64,000 nt of DNA from the NCBI GenBank assembly GCA_902825875.1, contig CADECP010000004.1, positions 209,878-273,877 on the forward strand. The letters are read 5' to 3'. Of this stretch, positions 45,066 through 55,700 are shown piece after piece. The DNA comes from an uncultured Acidobacteriota bacterium (GTDB lineage Bacteria > Acidobacteriota > Blastocatellia > RBC074). How positions within the stretch are numbered: position 1 is the stretch's first letter; each line of letters begins with the position of its first letter. Made by a program: the position numbers and the translations under genes. The notes below the pieces were generated by a model. The model did not search any database and was not told the origin of the DNA. It worked only from the letters and a program-made list of their open reading frames with translations.

Positions 45066-45722
45066 TCACCGAGCCGAGATCGTCACCAGATTCGATACGT
45101 GCGCGGCCACAGGTTCCGGTTTCGGTTCAAGCATTCCCATTTTGCTGAAGTAAGCCAATTGCCGCCGGTAACACTGTTGTTTTTCCATGTCGAACGCGAC
45201 ACAGGAATCAATCGGGCGCGAGTAGATGTGAATGCTGACCGCCGGTTCGTCGAAGTTATACAGCCGATGAATCGTTTGCAGTTTGTCCGCCGTCAGCACA
45301 GTTCCGCCCGCACAGGCTTCGATTTCACGGACGACTTCCAGTTTGGTGTGGTCTGAACCGGCCAGACAATCAATGCCGACGACGTTCTGATTTTCAGGAT
45401 GGTCGCAGCCCAGCCATTTGTAATCCGTCACGCCCAGATTTCCGCGCTGAGGAATCATCCAACAAAGCTGGCCGTTGTGCGTATGCACGGCGGTTTTCTG
45501 TCCCGGTTGCCAGCAAATGGTCATGACTTCAAACAGGTCGTCGCGGTAAATCATGTTCCGGGTGTAAAACTTCTGGTCGAAGAACACATACGGTTCCAGC
45601 GACGAATCGCTGACTTGAACGCTGTCGCAAAAATCCAGCACTCCGTCGCGCGTGATGATTCCCTGTTCAAACGAACGGATTTGGGCGATGAAATCGTCAA
45701 CACTGATTAAACGCTTGGCCAT
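45066..45722 (-). CDS. cysteine dioxygenase-family thiol dioxygenase
   Basis: This 218-residue cupin oxidises cysteine to cysteine sulfinate with a non-haem iron. The iron ligands are readable: two His in AVHTHNGQLCWM and the third in IHRLYNFDEPAV. MTICWQPGQKTAVHTHNGQL is the family's central motif. The protein is cytoplasmic, and its start ATG follows GGAGG. It lies downstream of the APC transporter gene on the same strand, separated by a palindromic repeat, so co-transcription is possible. Substrate could be cysteine or another small thiol. Confidence 0.85.
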   Translation of the reverse strand: MAKRLISVDDFIAQIRSFEQGIITRDGVLDFCDSVQVSDSSLEPYVFFDQKFYTRNMIYRDDLFEVMTICWQPGQKTAVHTHNGQLCWMIPQRGNLGVTDYKWLGCDHPENQNVVGIDCLAGSDHTKLEVVREIEACAGGTVLTADKLQTIHRLYNFDEPAVSIHIYSRPIDSCVAFDMEKQQCYRRQLAYFSKMGMLEPKPEPVAAHVSNLVTISAR

Positions 45723-45745
45723 TGAGAAACCTCCGCAAAACTGTG

Positions 45746-45772
45746 GTGTGACAATTTTTCAAATTGTCACAC
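45746..45772. repeat. 12-bp-stem palindrome, same family as those in the NHL gene
   Basis: GTGTGACAATTT (45746-45757), loop TTC, and AAATTGTCACAC (45761-45772) form a perfect hairpin between the APC transporter and the dioxygenase. The core GACAATTT-TTC-AAATTGTC is the same as at 17458-17480. Confidence 0.75.
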
Positions 45773-45775
45773 GCC

Positions 45776-47743
45776 TTAACCGCCGACGTGAACAGCCGGG
45801 CGGCGGGAACGATCCGGTTCGGCTTGCCGCAAAATTTCGTGAGTTACCGGCGCGGTGTCGCCTTCGCCGAAGAAAATAAACTTCAGCACGTAAATCAACG
45901 GATTGCCTTCAGTCCAACCGAAATATACGTGCGGAATCTGTCCCGTTTCATTGCGAACGTGCAGCAGGAATGCCGCAATTGCGTTCGGCACAGCGGGGCT
46001 TTTTGTTCGCAGGATTTTGTAGCTGCCAATTTGAACACCGCGCACTTTCATTGTGCCGGAAAAATCCGAAGCGTCGCCGGGACGAACTTCCAGAAACAGC
46101 ACAGGGTCATTTGCGGGAATGTGGTTGTTCCATCGTTCTTCTTTTTCTTTCAATCGGTATTCGTCCACATCACCTGCGTCAGGTCTGTTGGCGACAATGC
46201 GAATTGTGCCGTTTTTGGCTTCTTCGATGAACTGTTTGGCCAGATCATTCAAATCCACACCGTCAATACGCAATTCGGTTGAACGCATTGCACGAGAAAA
46301 GATGGAAACGGCAATGATTGAAAAGATAAAGAACGACGCGATTTTGACGCCATCAGGTCGCTCGTAAATGTTCAGTGCCGTCGTATAACCGAAAACCAGG
46401 ACTATGGCCAGAAACACGAAACGAATTGCTCCGTTTTTCCAGACCAGCAACGTTACCGCGACAGCCGCTGAAGTCATCAGCACCAATACCCCTGTGGCAT
46501 ATGCGCCGCCTTGCGCCTCAACGTTCGCGTTAAAGTAAACCGTTACCGCAAAAGCGATCAGCGTAAAAACTACAGCCAATGGACGATTTGCCCGCGTCCA
46601 ATCCGGAGCCATTCCGTAGCGAGGCAAATAGCGCGGCACGATGTTCAGCAATCCGGCCATTGCCGAAGCTCCGGCAAACCACAAAATCGAAATCGTGCTG
46701 ATGTCGTAAATCGTCCCGAATATACTGCCCAAATAATGGTGAGCCAGATACGCCAAAGCGCGCCCGAAAGCTTCTCCAGCCGGTTGGCCATCGGCGGCGG
46801 CGCGGAATTCATGCGCCGGGATCAACATCGTTGTCACCAGACTGCTGGTAATCAGGAAAAAGCTCATGATGAGCGCGGCGCTGAGCAACAGCTTTTGAGC
46901 ATTCCTGATCCGCCCAGCCGGGAGTTTGTGGTCATCGCCTTGATCGCCTTTGACCAACGGCATCACAGCCACACCGGTTTCAAAACCGGAAAGCCCCAGC
47001 GCCAGTTTCGGAAACAGCAGCAACGCGACTCCAATCATCAACAACGGATTGCCATGCACGTCTGGCGAAGCAAACATGGCTTCTTTCCAGTTCGTGATCA
47101 CCTCTGGATGAGTGAAAACCTGATACGCTCCCACCAGTACCACAACCAAATTCAATAGCAGGTAAGTGACCACCAACCCGACAGCCAGGCCAATGGCTTC
47201 ACGGAACCCTTTCAAAAAGATCGCGCCTAAAACGGCGATCAAGGCAATTGTAACGCCGACGATGTGGTGATGCAGTGCATCGGGCATGAGCGGATTTTTG
47301 ACAATGTGCTCGGTCGCGTCCGCCGCGGACAATGTGATGGTAATGATGAAATCCGTCGCCACAAATCCCAGCAGCACCAGCACGAAAAGCTTGCCTCGCC
47401 AACGCGGCAGCAAATCTTCCAGCATGGAAATCGAGCCTTCGCCGTGCGGGCTGGCTTGAGCGACCCGCCGGTAAATCGGCAAAGCGCCAAACAACGTCAG
47501 CAACACCAGAATCAATGTCGCAATCGGCGACAAGGCTCCGGCAGCCAGAAAGGCGATGCTGGGCTGATAACCCAACGTCGAAAAATAATCCACGCCGGTC
47601 AAACACATGACTTTCCACCAGGGTTGCACGTGATGTTGACCTTCTTTTCCGTGAGGACCGGCGACTTCTTTAACCTGGCCTTCAAAAAACCAACGCTTGA
47701 ATCGCTCGGTCGAGCTTAAAGGTGAGACTGTTGTTTCAGACAT
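45776..47743 (-). CDS. APC-superfamily amino acid/cation permease with a cytoplasmic C-terminal domain
   Basis: This 655-residue membrane transporter has about twelve helices in the first 490 residues ([60 protein letters not shown]), then a soluble C-terminal domain ([20 protein letters not shown]). The G-x-D-Y-x-S/T-L-G-Y opening is of the APC/KUP-like group. The substrate is not evident; potassium and amino acids are both possible. Its own 5' leader (47744-47928) shows no riboswitch I could recognise. Cytochrome c lies upstream behind its own terminator. Confidence 0.82.
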   Translation of the reverse strand: MSETTVSPLSSTERFKRWFFEGQVKEVAGPHGKEGQHHVQPWWKVMCLTGVDYFSTLGYQPSIAFLAAGALSPIATLILVLLTLFGALPIYRRVAQASPHGEGSISMLEDLLPRWRGKLFVLVLLGFVATDFIITITLSAADATEHIVKNPLMPDALHHHIVGVTIALIAVLGAIFLKGFREAIGLAVGLVVTYLLLNLVVVLVGAYQVFTHPEVITNWKEAMFASPDVHGNPLLMIGVALLLFPKLALGLSGFETGVAVMPLVKGDQGDDHKLPAGRIRNAQKLLLSAALIMSFFLITSSLVTTMLIPAHEFRAAADGQPAGEAFGRALAYLAHHYLGSIFGTIYDISTISILWFAGASAMAGLLNIVPRYLPRYGMAPDWTRANRPLAVVFTLIAFAVTVYFNANVEAQGGAYATGVLVLMTSAAVAVTLLVWKNGAIRFVFLAIVLVFGYTTALNIYERPDGVKIASFFIFSIIAVSIFSRAMRSTELRIDGVDLNDLAKQFIEEAKNGTIRIVANRPDAGDVDEYRLKEKEERWNNHIPANDPVLFLEVRPGDASDFSGTMKVRGVQIGSYKILRTKSPAVPNAIAAFLLHVRNETGQIPHVYFGWTEGNPLIYVLKFIFFGEGDTAPVTHEILRQAEPDRSRRPAVHVGG

Positions 47744-47928
47744 GATGTTTCGTACCGTCCTGCGCCACTAATCCGTTTGGCAGGAATTTGTTTCTTTCTA
47801 GTCTGTGGGTGAACTTTGGCAAGCAGCGCGTATCCTAGCACCAACTCGGCAACGTCTGAAGAGAGCCGGAACCATTAACCAGTCGAATGCCGTAAGTTTC
47901 AAAATTGATTCGTTTGGCAGGCGGAAAA

Positions 47929-47981
47929 ACAAAAAAGCCGTCAATCGCACAGAACCTTAAAAGCCGGTTATGCGATTGACG
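47929..47981 (-). terminator. rho-independent terminator after the cytochrome c gene
   Basis: Read on the minus strand, CGTCAATCGCA (47981-47971) pairs with TGCGATTGACG (47949-47939), then GC and a six-T run at 47936-47931. It lies 33 bp after the cytochrome c stop. Confidence 0.82.
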
Positions 47982-48013
47982 ACTTGATCGGCGTTTGGCC
48001 ACCGATTGCGAAT

Positions 48014-48409
48014 TTATCCGGCAGGTTGCGGATCATACGGTCGTTGAATTGATTCCAGATACTTCACCAGATTGGTGATGTCCGACTGGCTGAAAATCAT
48101 CCCCCACACCGGCATGTCTTTTTTGCCATGCACAGGCGAAGACAAATCGCCGGAAATTTTCTTGCGAACTTCATCGGCTGGGAACTTCGCGCCTTTTTGA
48201 AGCTTGGTCAGATCGGGCGGGTGTTTTTTCAACGAAGGAGCCACCACGCCGCTGCCTTTGCCATCCGTGCCGTGACAACTGGCGCAATAATTCATGAACA
48301 ATTTCTTGCCGCGAACGACCGATGGGTCTTCTTTCTGCGCTATGACTTCTGCGTTTACGTACAGCACAACGGCGAAAACTGCGATCAGCAACAACTTGAC
48401 GATTCTCAT
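48014..48409 (-). CDS. exported c-type cytochrome (single haem)
   Basis: This 131-residue periplasmic cytochrome c has a signal peptide (IVKLLLIAVFAVVLYVNA, cleavage near EVIA) and the haem-binding CASCH in MNYCASCHGTDGKGSG. The probable distal Met ligand is in KKDMPVWG, and the last helix is ITNLVKYLESI. It is an electron carrier of the class I small type. It stands alone between RNase R and the APC transporter and has its own terminator. Confidence 0.9.
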   Translation of the reverse strand: MRIVKLLLIAVFAVVLYVNAEVIAQKEDPSVVRGKKLFMNYCASCHGTDGKGSGVVAPSLKKHPPDLTKLQKGAKFPADEVRKKISGDLSSPVHGKKDMPVWGMIFSQSDITNLVKYLESIQRPYDPQPAG

Positions 48410-48589
48410 GACAACGCCTCCGGGATCAGGAAATGACGAAAGCCGAAAACAGCTTTCGCCAGAATTTTCAGCAAGTGTCGTTCCCCGTAAATTGGCTGCA
48501 AATCCGGTTGAATGGCGGGCTTTGCTGCGGAAAGTTGCTCAATTCGTGCGGAAAGGGCTGGGCAAATTTTCGATGAAGCTGCTGATAAA

Positions 48590-50947
48590 TTAGCGGCGCT
48601 TTTTTCCGCTTCTGGGTTGTGAACCATCAAGGACAGAAAAATCCACCAGATGACGATCCACATTGACGCGGTCAACTCTGACTCGAACGCGGTCGCCCAG
48701 CCGAAACTTTCGTCGTCCGCTGCGCGCCGTCAGCGAATGCGAGCGTTCGTCGAAGTTGTAATAATCGTCAATCAGCGACGCGACCGGAACCAGGCCTTCG
48801 ATGAAGAATTCGTCCAGTTCGACGTAAAACCCAAAATCGCGGATGTTGGTAATCATCCCGTCGAATTCTTCGCCCAGACGTTCAGCCATAAAAACGGCTT
48901 TGCGCCATTCGTCAATTTCGTTTTCGGCGGCGTCGGCGGCGCGTTCGCGGTCGCTGGATTCTTGCGCCATCAATTCCAATTCACCGAAAGGAATCGGCTT
49001 GGGTGCATTCTTCGGTACGGAACGGGAAGCGGTAGCGCCCCGGTTTCCACGGGAAAATGTTTGTTCGGAGCTTGCCCGGTCGCTACCGCTCCCGGTTCCG
49101 TACCGGTCGCCTTCCTTCAAGCTTGCCCGGTCGCTACCGCTCCCGGTTCCGTACCGGTCGCCTTCCTTCAACAACGCCCGCAACACGCGGTGAACGATCA
49201 AGTCGGGATAGCGTCGAATCGGCGACGTGAAATGCGTGTAAATCGGCGCAGCCAATCCAAAATGCCCGACATTCTGGGCCGAGTATTTCGCTCGCTGCAA
49301 CGACCGCAACATCGCGTAAGCCAGCACGCGCTCTTCGGGTTTGCCTTCCAGTTGTTTCGACAATTGCTGATAACTTTTCGAACTGATTTCGCTCATCGGA
49401 AAGCGATAGCCATACATCGTTGCCAGTTGCGCGAATTCGATGACGCGCTGCACTTCCGGCTCTTCGTGAATGCGGTACATCGCGGGCACGCCGAGCCGAT
49501 GAAAATGCCCGGCGACGGTTTCGTTGGCCAGCAGCATGAACTCTTCGATGATGCGATGCGCGATGTTGCGGTCGGCTTTCAGCACTCCGGCGATGCGACC
49601 TTCGTCGTCGAACTCGAACACGGATTCGGGCAGGTTGAAATCAATCGCGCCGCGTTGGGTTCGCATTCGGATCAGAATTCGCGCCAGTTCTTCCATCGTT
49701 TTGAACAGGTCGAGCAAATCGGCGTACCTCATCGCCAATTGCGGATCGGCGTGAGTCAGCAGCTTGTTCACGTCGGTGTAGGTCATGCGTTCGTTGCTGC
49801 GAATTACTGATTCGCGCAGTTCGTAATTGACGACGCGGCCTTGTTTGTCCACTTCCATCAGAGCAGACATCGTCAGCCGATCCACTTTCGGATTCAGCGA
49901 ACAAATCCCGTTCGACAAATGTTCGGGCAACATCGGGATGGCGCGTTCGGGAAAGTACACAGAAGTTCCGCGTAACCGTGCTTCGACATCCAGCGGAGTT
50001 CCCGCGCGCACGTAATAACTGACATCGGCGATGTGAACTCCGAGCTGGAAATTGCCGTTGGGGAGTTTTTTCAAACTGATGGCGTCATCAAAATCGCGCG
50101 CGGTTTCGCCGTCAATCGTGACGGTTGCGACTTCGCGCAAATCCAAACGACCAACAAGTTGATCTTCGGTGACAACGGGAGAATGGCTTTCCGCTTCGGC
50201 CAGGACTTCGGGCGGAAAAACGTGCGGCAGGTCGTGTTTGAAAATCACGACGTTAATGTCCATGCCGGGTTCGCTGCTGCTGGCTCCGAGCTTTTCAACG
50301 ATACGGCCTTTCGGATTTTGGCGATGATGAACGCCGCTGCGTTTCATTGAACCGCTGGGATAGCCTGTGATTTCAACCAGCACTATCCAGCCGTCTTCCA
50401 ATTCCGCAGCTTCGCCGCCGCCGATTTCAATGTCGAAGAGAAATTTTTCGTCCAGCGATTCCACCCAGGATTCGCGGAATCCGTGATGCAAGCGGCCAAT
50501 AATGCGAAGCTGGCCGCGCCGCAAAATCATTTCAACTTTGGCTTCCCGTTCGTTGGTTTTGCCAGCGCGAACCAGGCTGACGACAACGCGATCTCCGTCG
50601 TAAGCTCCGTTCAAATCTTCGGCGGCGACACGAATGCGGCCTCGCGCGCGTTCGTGAGCGTCGTCGGGAATGAAGTTGATCGTTTTTCGCCGCCGCTGGC
50701 GAATCGTTCCCAACATAGCGCGATTGGAATCTGCCCAGCGAAATTCCTGCCCTTGTCGGCGTAACAATCCACAGCCTTGAAGCTGGCTCAGCAACAGCGA
50801 AACGGATTTCTGTTCGGCGCGGCTGAGTTCAAACAGTTCGGCCAGTTCGACAATAGTCAGGCCATCCGGTTCGCGGCGAATCGCGGCCAACAGTTCATCG
50901 GTATCTATCGTTGCGGCGGTTTGGTTGATTTGTTTCTTGCGGCTCAT
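48590..50947 (-). CDS. rnr: ribonuclease R (RNB-family 3'-5' exoribonuclease) with a REP-derived insert
   Basis: This is a 785-residue RNase II/R exonuclease. The order is an N-terminal winged helix (LTIVELAELFELSRAEQKSV), cold-shock domains, the RNB catalytic domain with TARDFDDAISL near residue 280 and FTSPIRRYPDLIVHR near 575, and a C-terminal S1 domain (EFDGMITNIRDFGFYVELDE). The ATG at 50947 is preferred; the frame to 51022 would overlap the upstream gene. Residues ~592-643 are unusual: two identical 17-residue units containing EGDRYGTGSGSDRAS, plus an inverted degenerate copy. They are coded by a REP-like repeat that stays in frame and lies in a loop between the RNB and S1 domains. Confidence 0.92.
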   Translation of the reverse strand: MSRKKQINQTAATIDTDELLAAIRREPDGLTIVELAELFELSRAEQKSVSLLLSQLQGCGLLRRQGQEFRWADSNRAMLGTIRQRRRKTINFIPDDAHERARGRIRVAAEDLNGAYDGDRVVVSLVRAGKTNEREAKVEMILRRGQLRIIGRLHHGFRESWVESLDEKFLFDIEIGGGEAAELEDGWIVLVEITGYPSGSMKRSGVHHRQNPKGRIVEKLGASSSEPGMDINVVIFKHDLPHVFPPEVLAEAESHSPVVTEDQLVGRLDLREVATVTIDGETARDFDDAISLKKLPNGNFQLGVHIADVSYYVRAGTPLDVEARLRGTSVYFPERAIPMLPEHLSNGICSLNPKVDRLTMSALMEVDKQGRVVNYELRESVIRSNERMTYTDVNKLLTHADPQLAMRYADLLDLFKTMEELARILIRMRTQRGAIDFNLPESVFEFDDEGRIAGVLKADRNIAHRIIEEFMLLANETVAGHFHRLGVPAMYRIHEEPEVQRVIEFAQLATMYGYRFPMSEISSKSYQQLSKQLEGKPEERVLAYAMLRSLQRAKYSAQNVGHFGLAAPIYTHFTSPIRRYPDLIVHRVLRALLKEGDRYGTGSGSDRASLKEGDRYGTGSGSDRASSEQTFSRGNRGATASRSVPKNAPKPIPFGELELMAQESSDRERAADAAENEIDEWRKAVFMAERLGEEFDGMITNIRDFGFYVELDEFFIEGLVPVASLIDDYYNFDERSHSLTARSGRRKFRLGDRVRVRVDRVNVDRHLVDFSVLDGSQPRSGKKRR
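49015..49171. repeat. REP-like element inside RNase R: 51-bp perfect tandem duplication plus an inverted copy
   Basis: Positions 49070-49120 and 49121-49171 are identical 51-bp units. A degenerate inverted copy (GGTACGGAACGGGAAGCGGTAGCG and on) lies at 49015-49046. The units contain GGTACGGAACCGGGAGCGGT, a REP-type sequence. Length 51 is 17 codons, so the reading frame is kept. Confidence 0.85.
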
Positions 50948-51018
50948 CGGTTGCAGAGCATACGCAATGATCGGGAAGAATGAAATCATTGGTTGTGCAT
51001 CTGAAACGACGCGAACCA

Positions 51019-51723
51019 TCATTTGGTGAGTTTTTCTCTGGTCGTTTGCGCTTCTGCGCTTTTCGGATACCGCTTTGCTATTTCACGAAAAGCCTCGCCA
51101 TCGTAAACAATCCGCTCCGCCGTTGCGTCAAAATCGAAAACTACGCCGATGCGGTTGTAGCGATCCAGGCCGACAAAATTCAAAAAGTAATCGCGCTTGC
51201 TCAAACCTGCGCTGGGTTCTTCGTTGCCGACGCGGCGTTTGGCATCGCGCGTTAAACGGTCGGCAGCGCGTTCGGCGGTTTCGCCAAGTTTCAGCAGACA
51301 ACGCGGAGCCATCGTCGTCGAACGAAATTCGTCAGCACACAGTTTGGCCAGTCGAGCTTTAACGAAATCATCGTCGGTGTCTTCAATCAGATTCAGCAGA
51401 CGTTCGGCATCGGCGGCATTGCCCGTTTTGACGACGGCTTCGGCCAAAACCCAGCCGCGCGTATTGCGCGTGACCGAAACGCGCAAGAACTGTTCGCCGT
51501 CTTTAGATTTCCTTGCGCCGAGAATTCCCACAACACGGCCTCGCCGCAGTCGTTGATCGAGCGGAGCTTTAACATCCGGCTGAGTCCGCAAAGCAGACAG
51601 GCGTTCATCCACAACGACGGCTCGTTGACCGGGAATGACGGTTTTGCGACGTGTTTGCGCTTCGGCAGTGATTGAACAAGCAAACAGAAAGACAATCCCC
51701 CAAAAGGCTGTGCGGGCAAACAT
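51019..51723 (-). CDS. exported SH3-like domain protein of unknown function
   Basis: This 234-residue protein has a signal peptide (ARTAFWGIVFLFACSITAEA). An SH3b-like region follows (VVVDERLSALRTQPDVKA, LRRGRVVGILGARKSKDGEQ, LRVSVTRNTRGWVLAEAVV), and then a helical C-terminal half. Bacterial SH3-like domains bind cell-wall or metal ligands; the role here is unknown. It starts after TGGAGAACATCC... read as GAAGGAGAACATCCTATG, so the ribosome-binding site is good. RNase R follows about 70 bp downstream on the same strand. Confidence 0.7.
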   Translation of the reverse strand: MFARTAFWGIVFLFACSITAEAQTRRKTVIPGQRAVVVDERLSALRTQPDVKAPLDQRLRRGRVVGILGARKSKDGEQFLRVSVTRNTRGWVLAEAVVKTGNAADAERLLNLIEDTDDDFVKARLAKLCADEFRSTTMAPRCLLKLGETAERAADRLTRDAKRRVGNEEPSAGLSKRDYFLNFVGLDRYNRIGVVFDFDATAERIVYDGEAFREIAKRYPKSAEAQTTREKLTK

Positions 51724-51766
51724 AGGATGTTCTCCTTCAGGGGTGGCCGAAATGTGATTGGTAAAT

Positions 51767-51861
51767 TGCTCGACGACAGTCGAGCATTGGGTTTCTTAAG
51801 ATTTGCGATTCACAGTTCGCGGTTGAGAAGGTGCTGTGAACTGTGAACCGCGAACTGCGAA
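51767..51861. repeat. two hairpins between yebC and the SH3-like gene
   Basis: TGCTCGAC-GACA-GTCGAGCA (51767-51786) is a perfect 8-bp stem. TTCACAGTTCGCGGTT (51809-51824) pairs with 51846-51861 with one mismatch, and the inner part repeats GTGAACTGTGAACC. They may end the yebC transcript or be another scattered repeat. Confidence 0.5.
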
Positions 51862-51867
51862 CCAGGA

Positions 51868-52608
51868 TTACTCAAGGTCAGCGTCGTCCATCTCGAAGTT
51901 GGCGTAAACGCTTTGCACATCGTCGTGGTCGTCCAGAGCTTCGTACAGTTTCAACATCTTCGCCGCGTCTGCGCCTTCCAGCTTGATCGTGTTTTGCGGA
52001 ATCATCGCCAGCTCCGCCGACATCGGTTCGACGCCTTTGGCCTTGATCGCTTCCAGCACGGAGTGGAAATCTTCCGGCGCGGTGAAAATCTGGTGAGTGT
52101 CGGCGTCGCTGGTCACGTCGTCCGCTCCGGCTTCCAGAGCGATTTCCATCATCTCGTCTTCGCTTTTCAACCCGGCGTCAATCACGATCTGACCTTTGCG
52201 ATTGAACATCCACGACACAGAATTCGATTCGCCAAGATTGCCTCCGTTTTTCGACAGCAAGTGGCGAATTTCCGACACCGTACGATTGCGATTGTCGGTG
52301 GTCGTGTTGACCATCACCGCCACGCCGCCGGGACCGTAACCTTCGTAAGTGATTTCGTCGTAACTGACGCCTTCCAATTCGCCTGTGCCGCGTTTTATCG
52401 CTTTATCAATTGTGTCGTTCGGCATGTTGGCGGCTTTGGCGTCGCTGACGGCTTTGCGGAGACGGGCGTTGATGTTGATGTCGCCGCTGCCGCCGGAGCG
52501 CGCCGCGATGGTGATTTCTTTAATCAGCTTGGTGAAGATTTTTCCGCGCTTGGCATCCAGCGCGCCTTTTTTGTGCTTGATCGTATGCCACTTCGAATGT
52601 CCCGACAT
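51868..52608 (-). CDS. YebC/PmpR-family protein
   Basis: This 246-residue protein has the conserved opening SGHSKWHTIKHKKGALDAKR, then FTKLIKEITIAAR, GYGPGGVAVMV and DNRNRTVSEIRHLLSKNGG. Family members act as DNA-binding regulators (PmpR) or, as shown for some, help ribosomes over proline stretches. The length is normal. It is a single-gene unit with hairpins behind it, and no target can be inferred. Confidence 0.95.
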   Translation of the reverse strand: MSGHSKWHTIKHKKGALDAKRGKIFTKLIKEITIAARSGGSGDININARLRKAVSDAKAANMPNDTIDKAIKRGTGELEGVSYDEITYEGYGPGGVAVMVNTTTDNRNRTVSEIRHLLSKNGGNLGESNSVSWMFNRKGQIVIDAGLKSEDEMMEIALEAGADDVTSDADTHQIFTAPEDFHSVLEAIKAKGVEPMSAELAMIPQNTIKLEGADAAKMLKLYEALDDHDDVQSVYANFEMDDADLE

Positions 52609-52721
52609 TGGACAAATACCTCGATATTTTGGGAATAAACGTTAGGAAAGCAGGCCGGGAATATAGCACGCGATTTCCGCAATCGTAAAATTGGCGATGG
52701 CCGACAAAGGTGATGGCGCGT

Positions 52722-55700
52722 TTAATTCGCTGACAACCTGCTCAGCAGCGATTTCAATTCAGCAAAAACCTGTTTGTCGTTCAATTCGCCCGCCTCGAAT
52801 TTCACCTTCAACACGCCAGTCGGCGAAAAGCTGGCGGCGCCGTTTTCTTCCAGCAGCTTCATCAATTTTTCAGGATCAACTTTGGCTTTTTCGCTGAGCT
52901 TGATCGAAACACTGTCTTTGACGCGGTCAATCGAAACGATACCGATGCTCTGAGCAGAGCGGCGAATCGTGGCGAACTCGAACAGGTTTTCGACGGATTC
53001 GGGCATTCGCCCATACCTGTCAGAGATTTCTTCGTGAACGCGCGCAAGATCTTCGTCATCGTGTGCCGAAGCGATGCGTTTGTACGTTCGCAGCCGCTGG
53101 CTCATGTCGAAGATGTATTCGTCAGGAATCCGCACATCTACGTTGAGGTTCAACTGAGTGCTGATGTCTTCTTCGATGTCTTCGCCGCGTAGTTCCTGAA
53201 CGGTGCGTTCCAGCATTGTCGTGTACAAATCAAACCCAATGGCATCAATGTGGCCGGACTGTTGTCCGCCGAGCAAATTGCCCGCACCGCGCAATTCCAG
53301 GTCAAGCGCCGCGATGCGGAAGCCCGCGCCTAAATCTGAAAACTCTCTGATCGCCGCCAACCGCTTTCGCGCAATAGGCGTCAGTTCGCGTTCGGAAGGA
53401 ATCAGCAGGTAGGCGTAAGCTCGGCGATTGGAACGCCCGACTCGGCCACGCAATTGATATAACTGCGACAAGCCGTAATTGTCCGCGCGGTTGATGATGA
53501 TGGTGTTGGCGCGCGGAATGTCTATGCCGTTTTCGATGATGGTCGTCGCCACCAGCACGTCAAATTTGTAATCCACAAAATCCAACACGGCCTGCTCCAT
53601 TTCTTTTTCGCCCATCTGGCCGTGAGCGACGACGAAGCGCGCTTGCGGCACGAAGCGTTGCAACAAGGCTGCGATTTCGTGAATGGATTCGACTCGGTTG
53701 TGAACGAAAAAAACCTGGCCCTGGCGCTGCAATTCCTGCTCGATGGCGCTGCGGACGATTTGTTCGTTGAACGGCACAACGTTGGTTTGAATCGCCAATC
53801 GGTCGCGCGGCGGAGTTTCGATCAAAGACATATCGCGCACTCCAAGCAAAGACATGTTCAACGTGCGCGGAATCGGCGTGGCGCTCATTGTCAAAACGTC
53901 CACGCGCTTTTTCAGATGCTTCAATCGTTCTTTGTGCGCGACTCCGAATCGTTGTTCTTCGTCAACGACGACCAAGCCCAAATCCTTGAAGTTCAAATCG
54001 CGGGACAAAATGCGATGCGTGCCGACGACGATGTCCACCTTTCCGGCTTCGATGGCAGCGACGACTTCTTTCTGTTCCTTGGGCGAACGAAAGCGCGACA
54101 ATAATTCGATACGAGCCGGAAACGCGGCAAAGCGCGAACGGAAATTTGAAAAGTGTTGATAAGCCAGCACAGTCGTTGGCGTCAGCACGGCGACTTGTTT
54201 GCCTTCCATCACAGCTTTGAACGCGGCGCGCATGGCGACTTCGGTTTTGCCGTAACCGACATCGCCGCACAGCAAGCGATCCATAGGCATTGGCTGTTCC
54301 ATATCTCGTTTGGCGTCTTCGATGGCTTTGGCTTGGTCAACGGTCAGTTCGTAAGGGAACGCAGCTTCAAATTCCTGTTGCCACGGAGTGTCTCCACTGA
54401 AGGCGTAACCCGTGACAAGTTTTCGTTGGGCGTAAAGCTTCAGCAACTCTTCGGCCATGTCGCGCATAGCGCGTTTGGCTTTGGCTTTGGTCTTGGCCCA
54501 GGCGATGCCGCCGAGTTTATCCAGCGAAGGCGAACTCAGTTCTCCGCTGGAAAATTTCTGAACCAAGTCTAGCCGTTCAACCGGAACGTAAAGCCGCGCG
54601 CCATCGGCATACGTCAGCAGCATGAATTCGCGCTTGGGCTTTTCGGACTTTTGCGCTTCGCCAATCATCCGCGCGTAAACTTCGGCGGCAGTTTCTTCGC
54701 CGCTGGTATCAATTTGGAGCAAGCCCTGAAACTGGCCGATTCCATGGTCAATATGAACGACGTAATCGCCGACCTTCAAATCGCGGAAGTCGGAAATGAA
54801 CGCGGCAGATTGGGCGCGTTTCTTTTTGGAAGTTTTGACTGGCTGACCAACGCGAGCGGCTTCGTCAAAAATGTCTGCTTCAGTGTAAACGCTCAGGTTC
54901 GCGGTGGGGATGGAAAAACCGACTGAAACATCGCCGACAATCAACGTGATTGGCGATTGCGAAATGCCAGCCTGCGGTGCGTCCGCAATCCACAATCCGA
55001 AGTCGGCAATTTCAACTCCGGGGACTTCGTATTCGCCCAGCATTTTGCGAATGCGGTCGGCTACGCCAGTGCTGGGCAACACGAACACCGTGTGATTGCC
55101 AACCAGCGATTGCTGTTTCAAATCGCGGGCAAGTTCGGCGACGTGGCCGTGCCAGCGGCGAACCGAGCGCGAGATGATTTCGACTTCGTTGAGTTCGGAT
55201 TCGGGCGGGAACAGAAAGAGCGGCGCGGATTGTTCTCGATTGGCTAGTTCGGTAAATCTGTTTTGAGGAGCGCCTTCGAGCGCCGCGCTTGTAGTTCCGC
55301 CTTCAGGCGGCATCACTTCTTCTGTACTGAGTTCTTCCTGAAGCTCAAACGCTGCGCTGCCCAGCAATCGCAACTCTATGCGCTGAATCTTCTTGATCCG
55401 GCTTCGCAATTCGTCCGGCGTCAAAAACAGTTTGTCGGGAGCCAGCGCCAATTCGTCAATGGATTCAGCGCGATCATATCCAAGCTGCAATTCGTCAAGC
55501 GTCGAACGAATCTGTTTTTCCAATTCGGCTGGTTCGTCAACGACCAGCACGGTGTCGGTCAGGTAATCGAAAATCGAAGCCGTCAACGGACGCGCCAATG
55601 GCATCAAGTATTCCCAGCCCTGAAACTCTTCGCCTTCGTCGGCAAACACCAGCCGGTCGCGCAAGGCGCGTTCGTAACGTTCGTCTTTCCAATTCTCTTT

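Noticed and set aside
47744..47928. c-di-AMP (ydaO-type) riboswitch in the leader of the APC transporter
   Set aside because: A leader of suitable length is present, but I could not find the conserved ydaO core motifs or a terminator hairpin close to the start codon.
49015..49171. CRISPR-like array in RNase R
   Set aside because: The repeats are directly adjacent 51-bp units with no spacers and are translated in frame; this is a REP-type duplication.
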